From contig OY282367.1 of NCBI GenBank assembly GCA_958295755.1, forward strand, positions 1,430,022-1,494,021: DNA of 64,000 bases, given 5' to 3'. A model generated the notes under the pieces. It made no database searches. It was given only the letters and a program-made list of their open reading frames with translations, and was not told the origin of the DNA. This DNA comes from an uncultured Acidimicrobiales bacterium. Lineage in GTDB: Bacteria > Actinomycetota > Acidimicrobiia > Acidimicrobiales > Hopanoidiivorantaceae. A program made the position numbers and the translations under genes. Positions 1 to 7,129 of this stretch are shown piece after piece (position 1 is the first letter of the stretch; every line of letters begins with the position of its first letter).

Positions 1-2
1 AT

Positions 3-248
3 GTGACGGCGCATCGATCGCTGATGCCGAAAGAGACCGAAAAGATGATGCGTGCCCTCAATCATCGGGAGCAAGACATCTTGACTATGCGTTTTGGCAT
101 CAAGACCGGTCAATCTAAGACTCTTGAAGAAGTCGGCGACGCGTTGGAGTTGACACGCGAGCGGGTGCGCCAGATAGAAGCCCGTGCCATGTCGAAGCTG
201 CGTCATCCGTCTTCCGACATCAACACAAGAGATATCTTCAACGCTTGA
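3..248 (+). CDS. RNA polymerase sigma-70 factor, C-terminal part (partial)
   Basis: The reading frame is open at the left edge, so only the last ~81 residues are seen. They form sigma region 4. A helix-turn-helix with TLEEVGDALELTRERVRQIE is followed by a KLRHP segment; in principal and group 2 sigma-70 factors this region binds the -35 element. The spacing from ALNHREQDILTMRFGI to the C-terminus matches RpoD/SigA/HrdB-type factors rather than short ECF factors. Whether it is the housekeeping factor or an alternative paralogue cannot be told without regions 1-3. The GTG at position 3 is probably internal and not the true start. Confidence 0.85.
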   Translation: MTAHRSLMPKETEKMMRALNHREQDILTMRFGIKTGQSKTLEEVGDALELTRERVRQIEARAMSKLRHPSSDINTRDIFNA

Positions 249-313
249 CTTTTGCGACTGACGGCACGAGCGTTGGTCTGGTGCTTGCGTTGGTGCTCGT
301 TGCGGAATCAAGC

Positions 314-319
314 TAGTTT
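314..319 (+). promoter_or_regulatory. -10 box placed for leaderless transcription of tRNA-Sec
   Basis: TAGTTT fits TAnnnT and is followed by exactly 7 nt before the first base of the mature tRNA at 327. This is the same geometry seen before several protein genes here. If used, the transcript would begin at or next to the mature 5' end. The -35 candidate (TTGGTG at 290-295) is weak. Confidence 0.4.
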
Positions 320-326
320 GGAATAT

Positions 327-423
327 GGAGGTGTCCGAGTACCTGGTGGGCTCCCCCGCCTTCAAAGCGGGTCGGGATGGGCGATCCCCATCCGGCGGGT
401 TCGATTCCCGTCCACCTCCGCCA
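327..423 (+). tRNA. selC: tRNA-Sec (anticodon TCA)
   Basis: This is a 97-nt tRNA. The acceptor GGAGGTG pairs with CACCTCC and is followed by an encoded GCCA end. The anticodon stem CCCGC/GCGGG encloses loop CTTCAAA, giving anticodon TCA, which reads UGA. A 7-bp variable arm (GGATGGG, loop CGATC, CCCATCC) and a long D stem are the hallmarks of selenocysteine tRNA. The T arm is GCGGG-TTCGATT-CCCGT. The eighth acceptor pair is a T/C mismatch by my folding. It is the only one of the three tRNAs here with an encoded CCA. No selA, selB, selD or clear selenoprotein gene lies in the window. fdhD at 38.8 kb fits a formate dehydrogenase elsewhere, a common selenoprotein. Confidence 0.93.
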
Positions 424-456
424 AAATCGCTTCCATCCCCCTCCATATCAAATGCT

Positions 457-485
457 TTGCAGACAGCTTCACCTGCGTCTATAAT
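457..485 (+). promoter_or_regulatory. Promoter of the 24-residue membrane peptide gene
   Basis: A TTGCAG -35-like hexamer (457-462) and a perfect TATAAT (480-485) are separated by 17 nt. TATAAT is followed by 7 nt and then an ATG at 493, so transcription should start at the start codon. It is one of the best-formed promoters in the window. Confidence 0.6.
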
Positions 486-492
486 CAATGTT

Positions 493-567
493 ATGAAGAA
501 GCTAATACTCCTAGTTATTGTGATCGCTCTAGTGGCGTTCGCAGTAAAAAAAGTGCGCGCAGTCTAA
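493..567 (+). CDS. Leaderless 24-residue single-span membrane peptide
   Basis: A tiny frame encodes a peptide starting MKKLILLVIVIALVAFAVKK, with a hydrophobic core at residues 4-18 and lysines at both ends, as expected of a single membrane span. It has no Shine-Dalgarno, but a TATAAT lies exactly 7 nt upstream with a -35-like hexamer at 17-nt spacing. This is the best argument that it is a gene. Short actinobacterial membrane proteins of the DLW-39 type share the KK-hydrophobic-KK layout but are usually nearer 40 residues, so assignment is not possible. It could also be a chance frame behind the tRNA gene. No further gene is seen between 568 and 775. Confidence 0.45.
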   Translation: MKKLILLVIVIALVAFAVKKVRAV

Positions 568-715
568 ATTCACTGTCGCGTTTCGCTTTTCTGAGCGCAC
601 TTAACTAAATAGAGGCTAAAAGCCTCCTCGCGACTCTGTCGCCTCTATCGGACTTCACGTCCCTTCGACTACGGCTGGTATAGCTGTGTGACACTGCCGT
701 GTGGCCCTGTGGCAC

Positions 716-745
716 CGCAACCTGCGGCATCGCAACCTGCGGCAT
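716..745 (+). repeat. Tandem duplication, 15 bp x 2
   Basis: Two perfect adjacent copies of CGCAACCTGCGGCAT lie in the leader just upstream of tadZ. They belong to the window-wide class of short boundary duplications. Confidence 0.85.
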
Positions 746-775
746 CCGCCCAGCCACCGACAGAAAGAGGTACAG

Positions 776-1471
776 ATGCTTTACGCACTTTGGTCATTAA
801 AGCAAGGCGTCGGCACAACCGTCGCCGCTGCAGCACTCGCCCTGCACTGGGCACAAAATAAGCAAGAGGGCGTCCTGCTGGTCGACTTATGTGGCGATCT
901 TCCCTACGCACTCGGCATCCCCGAACCAGACAAGCCTGGCATCAGCGACTGGTTATCTGCAGGTGACGATCTGGAAAACGATGTGCTGGGGCGATTGGAA
1001 GTAAATGTCACCACAGGCTTGCAAATGCTCACGAGAGGACGGCGACCCTATACCGAAGACGCCCAGTTCAATACCCTCGCCCGTCAGCTAGCCGCCGACC
1101 ACCGAAATGTGATAATAGATTGCGGTTGCATCTGGACGCACCAGATGAACTGGACAAAGCAAAGCCAAGTCTCAGCGACAGCAAAATTTCTGATAGAAGC
1201 AGCCGATCACTCTCTGCTGGTAACTCGCTCTTGCTTTTTGGCTTTGCGTCGCATAGCCCGAAGCCCGCATCAGCCCTCTGGCATCATCTTGATGTACGAA
1301 GACGGGCGGGCACTGGTTGCCTCAGATATAGCTGATCTGGGAAGTTGTCCTATCGTGTTGCAGATTGAGGTTGATGTGGCTATAGGTCGAGCTCTGGATG
1401 CTGGATTGCTCATCAACAGACTCCCTCAACGTCTGGATAAAGCCCTTGCCAAACTCAACCTCAATCATTAA
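776..1471 (+). CDS. tadZ: TadZ/CpaE-like ParA-family ATPase of the Tad pilus
   Basis: About 231 residues. The N-terminus (LYALWSLKQGVGTTVAAAALA) resembles the P-loop of ParA/MinD ATPases, but the loop reads KQGVGTT instead of KGGVGKT, so nucleotide hydrolysis is doubtful. Later segments VLLVDLCGD (switch I-like) and NVIIDCG (Walker B-like) keep the fold. In Tad systems TadZ/CpaE is a polar localisation factor for the secretion ATPase. Direct placement before tadA supports this call over a chromosome-partition ParA. The ATG at 776 follows AGAAAGAGG at a suitable distance. The frame continues upstream without a stop, but the extension would run through the 15-bp repeats. Confidence 0.72.
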   Translation: MLYALWSLKQGVGTTVAAAALALHWAQNKQEGVLLVDLCGDLPYALGIPEPDKPGISDWLSAGDDLENDVLGRLEVNVTTGLQMLTRGRRPYTEDAQFNTLARQLAADHRNVIIDCGCIWTHQMNWTKQSQVSATAKFLIEAADHSLLVTRSCFLALRRIARSPHQPSGIILMYEDGRALVASDIADLGSCPIVLQIEVDVAIGRALDAGLLINRLPQRLDKALAKLNLNH

Positions 1472-1499
1472 CACCCACAAACAGCCACAATCAGCCACA

Positions 1500-2693
1500 A
1501 TGAGCAACACTGCCCAAGTCATACACCGTCGTCTGGTGGACGATCACCTCGCCGACGGGCATTCAGAACCGCTCCAACGCGACCAAGTAACAGAGTTCGT
1601 TCGTTCCAAATATCCTCTTATGCCACAAGACGACCGAGAGGATGTCACCGACCATGTGCTAGCTCTAGCCAACGGGTTAGGACCGCTACATGAACTTATG
1701 GAAGATGACCTCATTACAGAAATCATGGTGAATGGCCCCGGCCGTGTGCTGATTGAACGAGACAGCCACATAGTTGCTACAAACATCGTATTGGGATTGC
1801 CCGAAGTAGAGCACATCATTGAACGGGTTGTTGCCCCGCTCGGTCTCAATATAGATCGCCGTCAACCTTTTGGCGACGCTCGTCTAGCCGACGGAACTCG
1901 TGTGAATATCGTGGTTCCCCCTCTGGCTTTGGACGGCCCCTATATCACCTTCCGCCGTTTTCGAGCCAAAGGGCTACCCCTTGAAGAGTTCACTACCAGT
2001 GGCACAGCTTCACTATTGCGATGGCTAGTGCGGACAAAAGCCAACATCGTTATCAGTGGTGGCACAGGCACAGGCAAAACCACCCTCCTCAACGCTCTGG
2101 CTGCTGCTATCCCATCGGGCGAGCGGATTGTCACCATAGAAGATGCTGCTGAACTGCAGCTTGAAAGCGACCATGTGGTGCGTTTGGAAACGCGATCAGC
2201 TAACGCCGACGGAGTAGGTGCCGTTGATGCCAGAGCCTTATTGCGTAATGCCCTGCGAATGCGACCAGATCGTATAATCATCGGCGAGGCACGAGGCTCT
2301 GAGGTTCTTGACATGCTGCAGGCCATGAACACGGGACATGAAGGCTCTCTTTCTACTTGCCATGCCAACAGCGCGGCCGATGCCATGAGGCGTTTGGAGA
2401 TGATGGCTCTGCTTCACAGCAATGCTCTGTCGTTGGAGGCAATCCGTTCACAGCTGGCAGCTTCGGTGGATGTGATCGTGCATCTGTCTCGCACTCCCGA
2501 AGCTAGGCGCATAACAGCAGTGGGCGAAGTTTCAAATACCTCCGTGCATCTGCTGGCTGATGAAACTGGGCTGTTCAAACTACCCAGCAGACGAGCAATA
2601 GATATGCCTGATGAAGCGTGGCTTGACGCAGGGAGCCGAGAGAGAAAAAATCAGCTACCAGAGTTAGCAGAAAGAAGGGAAACCGCTAAATGA
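1500..2693 (+). CDS. tadA: TadA/CpaF-family secretion ATPase
   Basis: A 397-residue type II/IV secretion ATPase that powers assembly of Flp pili at the inner face of the membrane. The Walker A motif GGTGTGKTT is at 187-195, the Walker B-like RIIIGEAR at 258-265, and the His box TGHEGSLSTCHAN at 278-290. The N-terminal half (MEDDLITEIMVNGP, then DRRQPFGDARLADGTRVN) matches CpaF. Length is typical for the family. The start codon lies at the end of a 10-bp duplication (CAGCCACAAT x2, 1482-1501). The stop overlaps the tadB start by 4 bp (ATGA), implying translational coupling. Confidence 0.93.
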   Translation: MSNTAQVIHRRLVDDHLADGHSEPLQRDQVTEFVRSKYPLMPQDDREDVTDHVLALANGLGPLHELMEDDLITEIMVNGPGRVLIERDSHIVATNIVLGLPEVEHIIERVVAPLGLNIDRRQPFGDARLADGTRVNIVVPPLALDGPYITFRRFRAKGLPLEEFTTSGTASLLRWLVRTKANIVISGGTGTGKTTLLNALAAAIPSGERIVTIEDAAELQLESDHVVRLETRSANADGVGAVDARALLRNALRMRPDRIIIGEARGSEVLDMLQAMNTGHEGSLSTCHANSAADAMRRLEMMALLHSNALSLEAIRSQLAASVDVIVHLSRTPEARRITAVGEVSNTSVHLLADETGLFKLPSRRAIDMPDEAWLDAGSRERKNQLPELAERRETAK

Positions 2694-3598
2694 TCGCCAT
2701 TTTGATTTTCGGTTTGCTGGCGGCGGGTGCGTTTCGCTGGGCGTTCAGACAGGAACTTTCGCGAGACGGACAGCAACGTTTTACTAGGCAGATTACTAGG
2801 CAAAGCAAAACTTTCACTGCACAACTCTGTCTTCCTAAACCTCTGAGGAAAATCCTCACTCAGGCTGCCCTAACCGAAGCCGCTGGCGGCCCAAAAGAAA
2901 GCGATCTGGTGATTTTGTGGGTAGCGTGTGCAGCATTCGGAACTGCTGTCGGCTTGTCATTCGGAGAGTTGCCTGGCGCGTTGTTCGGTTTTGTAGCTGG
3001 CATTGTTGCTCCAATAGTTGTTCTGTTGCTACGCAGGGGAGAGCGGGATCGCCGTCTTACTGAAGGACTACCTGATTTCTTGGAATCGGTGGCACGCTCT
3101 CTGCGTTCAGGGTCGTCGCTATCTCAAGCCACACTTGAAACCATTGATGGCCCGCCAGCTTTGGCATGGCCTCTAACGGAAGAACTCACCGAAGTGCGAA
3201 CAGGTATTGAATCAGGTGCCCCTTTTCAGCAGGTGTTGGCGCAATGGCAAGGCAAACGACATCTGCGGGAGGTTACCTTGGCAGTGGCTGCTATGTCGCT
3301 CGGGGCCGGTGTGGGCGGCGAGCGTGCCAGATCAATAGACGGGGTGGCTTTCACACTTCGTGAGCACCAAGCATTGCGACAAGAGTTGGCTGTCTCGTCC
3401 ACCCAAGCTCGCATCTCAGCGGTAGTTGTGGCTGCTTTGCCTCTGATGTTTCTGTTGTTGGTAGATGCCGCCGGAGGCCAAGGCGGGCAGTTTTTGCTGG
3501 GAACATCAATAGGTATAGCGTGCCTTATCGCAGGGATCGCTCTCAACTGTGCTGGGGCTTGGTGGATGCACCGAATAGTCAAGCAAGTAACGATATGA
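2690..3598 (+). CDS. tadB: TadB-like type II secretion F-domain membrane protein
   Basis: A 302-residue platform protein of the Tad secretion machine. It has an N-terminal span (residues ~1-15), a central pair of spans (~75-125), a cytoplasmic F domain with LPDFLESVARSLRSGSSLSQA, and two C-terminal spans (~235-295). This order is typical of TadB. It starts inside the tadA stop codon and is followed 13 nt later by tadC. TadB and TadC are thought to form the inner-membrane platform on which TadA acts. Confidence 0.85.
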   Translation: MIAILIFGLLAAGAFRWAFRQELSRDGQQRFTRQITRQSKTFTAQLCLPKPLRKILTQAALTEAAGGPKESDLVILWVACAAFGTAVGLSFGELPGALFGFVAGIVAPIVVLLLRRGERDRRLTEGLPDFLESVARSLRSGSSLSQATLETIDGPPALAWPLTEELTEVRTGIESGAPFQQVLAQWQGKRHLREVTLAVAAMSLGAGVGGERARSIDGVAFTLREHQALRQELAVSSTQARISAVVVAALPLMFLLLVDAAGGQGGQFLLGTSIGIACLIAGIALNCAGAWWMHRIVKQVTI

Positions 3599-3611
3599 AC
3601 CAGGTTTAACT

Positions 3612-4217
3612 ATGCAACTTTTGAGAACTGCGTCGGTTGTGAGAACAATTTTAGTTGTCGTAGCGGTGGCAATAGCTTTCGTGGGCGGGCCAGTATTGTT
3701 ACTGGCTCTAGGGGGTTGTGCGGTGACATGGCATTGGAAGAAACGCTCTAGTCAAAATCGTGACCAGAGCGTCATTGGCGATCTGGCAGAAGCTGTAGAT
3801 CTCTTTCTGCTCGGCACGAGCGCAGGTTTGACCGTATGGCTAACTCTGGAGGAAGTCGCAAAACATATGCAAGGTACCATCGGAGGAACTCTGCGAGAAG
3901 CGGTGCGCCGTGTGAACTTAGGAGCCAGCCTAGTTGAGACATTGGATTGGCTTTCCAGCCAGCACAACGGTCAACTGCGCCTTCTGACTCGCCCCCTGAT
4001 TGAGGCTGAGCGTTACGGAGTGGCACTTGAACCTTCCCTGCTGTTAGCCCGTGAAGAAACCCGACAGATCAGACGGCGACAAGCAGAGATGGCAGCTCGT
4101 AGAGTTCCTGTGAAACTTATGTTCCCTCTGGTGCTCTGCATCCTCCCAGCCTTCGGACTGCTAACCGTAGTCCCACAACTAGTAAGCACCCTCAATCTAT
4201 TACGAACTCCGTCTTGA
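3612..4217 (+). CDS. tadC: TadC-like type II secretion F-domain membrane protein
   Basis: 201 residues, the second F-domain protein of the locus. It has an N-terminal hydrophobic segment (~12-36), the F domain with DLAEAVDLFLLGTSAGLTV and LVETLDWLS, then REETRQIRRRQAEMAARRVPVK and a C-terminal span ending near LVSTLNLL. The RRRQAEMAARRVPVK pattern before the last span is characteristic of TadC-type proteins. It is shorter than many TadC proteins (~300 residues), as is often the case in actinobacteria. No Shine-Dalgarno is obvious. Confidence 0.78.
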   Translation: MQLLRTASVVRTILVVVAVAIAFVGGPVLLLALGGCAVTWHWKKRSSQNRDQSVIGDLAEAVDLFLLGTSAGLTVWLTLEEVAKHMQGTIGGTLREAVRRVNLGASLVETLDWLSSQHNGQLRLLTRPLIEAERYGVALEPSLLLAREETRQIRRRQAEMAARRVPVKLMFPLVLCILPAFGLLTVVPQLVSTLNLLRTPS

Positions 4218-4283
4218 CGATACCTTCCCTAATACCTCCTCTCTCCCCTATAAACACACACCACCCCCATCAAAGGAGTCTTG

Positions 4284-4478
4284 ATGCTAAACCACAAAAC
4301 ACTCTTCAAGTATCTCTGGCGCGCTACCCAAGCTGGTCAAACCACAGCAGAATACGCCCTAGTCCTACTCGGAGCAGCCACCATAGCCATGCTGTTAACC
4401 GCTTGGGCTGGTCAAACCAATCGCCTCGGCTCACTATTTGATGCAGTGCTGCGCTCGGTCACAAATCTTGTTGCTTGA
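4284..4478 (+). CDS. Flp-type pilin (DUF4244-like)
   Basis: 64 residues with a basic leader (MLNHKTLFKYLWRATQAG), a prepilin-like cleavage site at G/Q and the conserved QTTAEYALVLLGA helix, whose Glu lies at +5. This is the usual layout of actinobacterial Flp pilins. AAAGGAG lies just upstream; the ATG at 4284 is preferred over TTG at 4281 by spacing. It should be the structural subunit of the pilus assembled by the upstream genes. No prepilin peptidase (TadV) is encoded in the window, so it must come from elsewhere. Confidence 0.82.
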   Translation: MLNHKTLFKYLWRATQAGQTTAEYALVLLGAATIAMLLTAWAGQTNRLGSLFDAVLRSVTNLVA

Positions 4479-4848
4479 CAACTTACTTGACAAAAACCGT
4501 GCTCAATCTACTGTTGAGCTAGCACTGCTGACCCCTGTAATTTTTATATTGCTGCTATGGATAGCTCAGTTCGGACTAGTCGTGAGCCATAAAATCACGG
4601 TCACCCACGCCGCTCGCGAAGCAGCCAGAGCCGTAGCCGTCCACAACGACCCCAAGGTAGCTCTTGAGGCAGCCTTGGCTTCAGGCAACTTGGAGAAAGA
4701 CCGCTTGCGAGTCTCAGTCGATCCCCAACTAGACCAGCTAGTCACAGTCAAACTTTCCTATGCTTTCCCCACCGATATTCCATTAGTAGGGGCACTCATC
4801 GGCGACATCAATTTGTCGTCATCTGTCTCGATGCGAGCAGAAGGCTAA
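4441..4848 (+). CDS. tadE: TadE-like pseudopilin
   Basis: ~135 residues with a pilin-like N-terminal helix RAQSTVELALLTPVIFILLLW, then a periplasmic domain containing THAAREAARAVAV, typical of TadE/TadG-like proteins. It should be a minor pseudopilin of the Tad apparatus. The start is uncertain: ATG 4441 overlaps the pilin gene by 38 bp, and TTG codons at 4468 and 4471 would give a more usual leader. No Shine-Dalgarno helps to choose. The overlap with the pilin gene suggests coupled translation. Confidence 0.8.
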   Translation: MQCCARSQILLLDNLLDKNRAQSTVELALLTPVIFILLLWIAQFGLVVSHKITVTHAAREAARAVAVHNDPKVALEAALASGNLEKDRLRVSVDPQLDQLVTVKLSYAFPTDIPLVGALIGDINLSSSVSMRAEG

Positions 4849-4867
4849 TCAGTTTGATGCCGTCTAT

Positions 4868-4905
4868 ATAACACGAACAATAGTGCCTGGATAACACGAA
4901 CAATA
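4868..4905 (+). repeat. Direct repeat, 15 bp x 2 (period 23)
   Basis: ATAACACGAACAATA occurs at 4868-4882 and 4891-4905 in the short gap between tadE and the anti-sigma-like gene. Confidence 0.8.
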
Positions 4906-4954
4906 ACGCGGATGAAATAATCAAAGTCCAATAAAAAATTGCGAATTCAAAATC

Positions 4955-5464
4955 TTGCCACTAGCCTGTGCTTTGTGCCGAGATTTAGTTGCCCTGCCAA
5001 GTCTTAGACAATCAGCAGCATATCTACCAAACTTCGCCTTGAGTAACATAGAAATCTCCATTCCTCCCAAGAGCGATTACGTTGCGCTGGTGCGCCGTTT
5101 AACTGGGGATATCACCTCGATTATCTCCCCACTTTCTCAAACCGATATAGACGATCTTATGATTTCCATCTCAGAGGCAACCACGAACGCAGTGAGAGCT
5201 CACTCCAACAAAGGCACCTCTCGCCCTATCACGATCAAATTCTCATTTGACACCGCAGCTCTTACAGTGGAGGTGCGCGACCGGGGCGGAGGTTTCAAAC
5301 CTCATATGATAGACGAGCTCCCTGATGTGACCGACCCAGAACGACTTAACTTTGAGAATGGACTCGGTGTCTTTCTCTACTGCACCCTCACCGACGAACA
5401 CGAAATCACTTGCTCGCGGCGCGGCACACGGGTGCGCTTGGTAAAAAACTACAGTAAATCCTGA
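4955..5464 (+). CDS. RsbW-like anti-sigma factor / serine kinase (HATPase)
   Basis: Up to 169 residues with a GHKL ATPase fold of the anti-sigma kinase type. The N box is SISEATTNAVRAHS, the G1 box RDRGGGF and the G2 box NGLGVFLY. Proteins of this family bind a sigma factor or phosphorylate an STAS-domain antagonist. No partner sigma or antagonist gene is adjacent. The start is unclear: TTG 4955 opens the frame, but the family-like sequence begins near LSNIEISIPPKSDY, so TTG 5039 is an alternative. It follows the Tad genes on the same strand and may or may not belong to their transcript. Confidence 0.75.
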   Translation: MPLACALCRDLVALPSLRQSAAYLPNFALSNIEISIPPKSDYVALVRRLTGDITSIISPLSQTDIDDLMISISEATTNAVRAHSNKGTSRPITIKFSFDTAALTVEVRDRGGGFKPHMIDELPDVTDPERLNFENGLGVFLYCTLTDEHEITCSRRGTRVRLVKNYSKS

Positions 5465-5473
5465 CAAACCAAT

Positions 5474-5520
5474 CCTGACAATCCGACCCTGACAATCCGA
5501 CCCTGACAATCCGACTCTGA
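5474..5520 (+). repeat. Tandem repeat, 14 bp x 3
   Basis: Three perfect adjacent copies of CCTGACAATCCGAC (5474-5487, 5488-5501, 5502-5515) with partial copies on both sides fill most of the gap before nhaA. Confidence 0.9.
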
Positions 5521-5571
5521 CAAGCTAACTCCGCCTTCCGCTCCGACACACGCGCCAACTTTTACACCCTT

Positions 5572-7065
5572 ATGGCAACTACAGCACCGCCGACTCCCGA
5601 AACGTCGAAGCAGATCTGGAGCGGGCGCAACGGCTTAGTCGCTCGCCGGATAGGACGTCCGCTACGACACTTTATGGAGCTACAAGCTTCGGGGGGAATT
5701 GTGCTACTCATAGCCACTGTTGTCGCACTGGTGTGGGCCAACTCGCCTCTGCGAGATTCTTACTCGGACTTCTGGGCTACCCATATGGATATCCAGGTCG
5801 GCAATATAGAAATTTTCTCGAACGACCTTGTGCATTTTGTGAACGATGCTCTGATGACGCTGTTTTTCTTCGTGGTGGGTATGGAAATAAAACGAGAACT
5901 AGTGGCTGGCGACCTCAAAGACCCTAAAAATGTAGCTCTGCCAGCAATGGCAGCTATAGGCGGGATGGCAATCCCAGCCCTTATCTATGTGTTATTCAAC
6001 ATAGGTGGAGACGGACAGCTAGGCGGCTGGGGCATTCCCATGGCCACCGACATTGCTTTTGCTCTGGGCGTGGTGTCGTTGCTTGGCAACCGAGTGCCTC
6101 GCTCGTTGAAAGTGTTTTTGCTTTCTGTGGCTATCGCAGATGACATCGGCTCTATCCTCGTGATCGCCATTTTCTACACCAGCGATCTCTCATTTGAGTG
6201 GCTACTATATGCCATCGGCCTGCTAGCTGTGGTGCGATTTATGCGAACTGTGAAAGTCTGGTGGCTCCCCGCCTATCTAGTTGTGGGAGCCTTGGCGTGG
6301 TGGGCTATGTATAAATCTGGCGTGCATGCCACGATAGCCGGTGTGGCCCTCGGTCTGCTCACCCCCGCTAAACCTCTGCTTTCTATGAAAGAGGCTAGAG
6401 AGACTGCCCGCTGGATAGAAAACAAAAATGAAGTCTTCGTAGTCGACCTGCATTGGGCCAACTTCAACATCGCAGAATCGGTATCGGTGGCTGAGCGATT
6501 AGAGAAGAAACTACACCCATTTGTGACATTCGCTATTTTGCCTATCTTCGCATTGGCCAATGCTGGTGTTGTGCTTTCAAGCGACTCTCTCAGCAATGCT
6601 CTCACATCCCGTGTGGCTCTAGGCATCGTCTTTGGGCTTTTGGTGGGCAAAACAGTGGGTATAACTCTGTTTACCTGGCTGAGCGTGAAGCTGAAAATCG
6701 CCAAGCTACCTAACTTGGTAACGCATTCTCAGGTTTTGGCTGTATCAGTACTGTCAGGTCTCGGTTTCACTGTGGCACTCTTCATCACAGCTCTGGCCTT
6801 CCCCGAAGCCGATGGACTATTTGCCAGCACAGCCATAGAGCTGGCATCTTCCGATGCGAAGATTGGTATCCTCGTAGCATCGTTTGTGGCCATGCTGGGT
6901 GGTCTCGCCCTGCTGTCAAAAACATGTCCTCGCCGAGACTATGTGATCCCTGACAATAAAACCTCCAAAAATACTGTCTCTGAAAATACCTCCGCAGAAA
7001 CAGCTAATCCAGAAATAGATAGCCCAGAAGATAATATTTCCGAAAGCTCTGTCTCTCCTATCTGA
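5572..7065 (+). CDS. nhaA: NhaA-type Na+/H+ antiporter
   Basis: A 497-residue inner-membrane antiporter exporting Na+ in exchange for H+. NhaA signatures are clear: VGMEIKRELVAGDL (~102-115), PMATDIAFALG with Asp160, and the transport-site pair in SVAIADDIGS (Asp190-Asp191, equivalent to E. coli Asp163/164). The C-terminus adds an acidic Ser/Asn-rich tail of about 40 residues after the last span, which E. coli NhaA lacks. There is no Shine-Dalgarno or clear leaderless -10 at the ATG. The gene stands alone between the Tad locus and topA. Confidence 0.95.
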   Translation: MATTAPPTPETSKQIWSGRNGLVARRIGRPLRHFMELQASGGIVLLIATVVALVWANSPLRDSYSDFWATHMDIQVGNIEIFSNDLVHFVNDALMTLFFFVVGMEIKRELVAGDLKDPKNVALPAMAAIGGMAIPALIYVLFNIGGDGQLGGWGIPMATDIAFALGVVSLLGNRVPRSLKVFLLSVAIADDIGSILVIAIFYTSDLSFEWLLYAIGLLAVVRFMRTVKVWWLPAYLVVGALAWWAMYKSGVHATIAGVALGLLTPAKPLLSMKEARETARWIENKNEVFVVDLHWANFNIAESVSVAERLEKKLHPFVTFAILPIFALANAGVVLSSDSLSNALTSRVALGIVFGLLVGKTVGITLFTWLSVKLKIAKLPNLVTHSQVLAVSVLSGLGFTVALFITALAFPEADGLFASTAIELASSDAKIGILVASFVAMLGGLALLSKTCPRRDYVIPDNKTSKNTVSENTSAETANPEIDSPEDNISESSVSPI

Positions 7066-7116
7066 ACGGCAAATAGTTTTTATCAGCACTTGTATCTTTT
7101 GGCAGTGCCTGTATCC

Positions 7117-7122
7117 TAAAAT
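7117..7122 (+). promoter_or_regulatory. -10 box for leaderless topA
   Basis: TAAAAT lies exactly 7 nt before the topA ATG at 7130, with no Shine-Dalgarno in between. TTGGCA at 7099-7104 is too close (12 nt) to be a good -35. Confidence 0.5.
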
Positions 7123-7129
7123 CCGCGTT

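Noticed and set aside
325..567. An 80-codon frame running through the selenocysteine tRNA
   Set aside because: It overlaps the whole tRNA gene. Only its last 24 codons, behind their own TATAAT, are plausible.
5474..5520. CRISPR-like repeats
   Set aside because: The 14-bp units are directly adjacent with no spacers, and no cas genes are present anywhere in the window.
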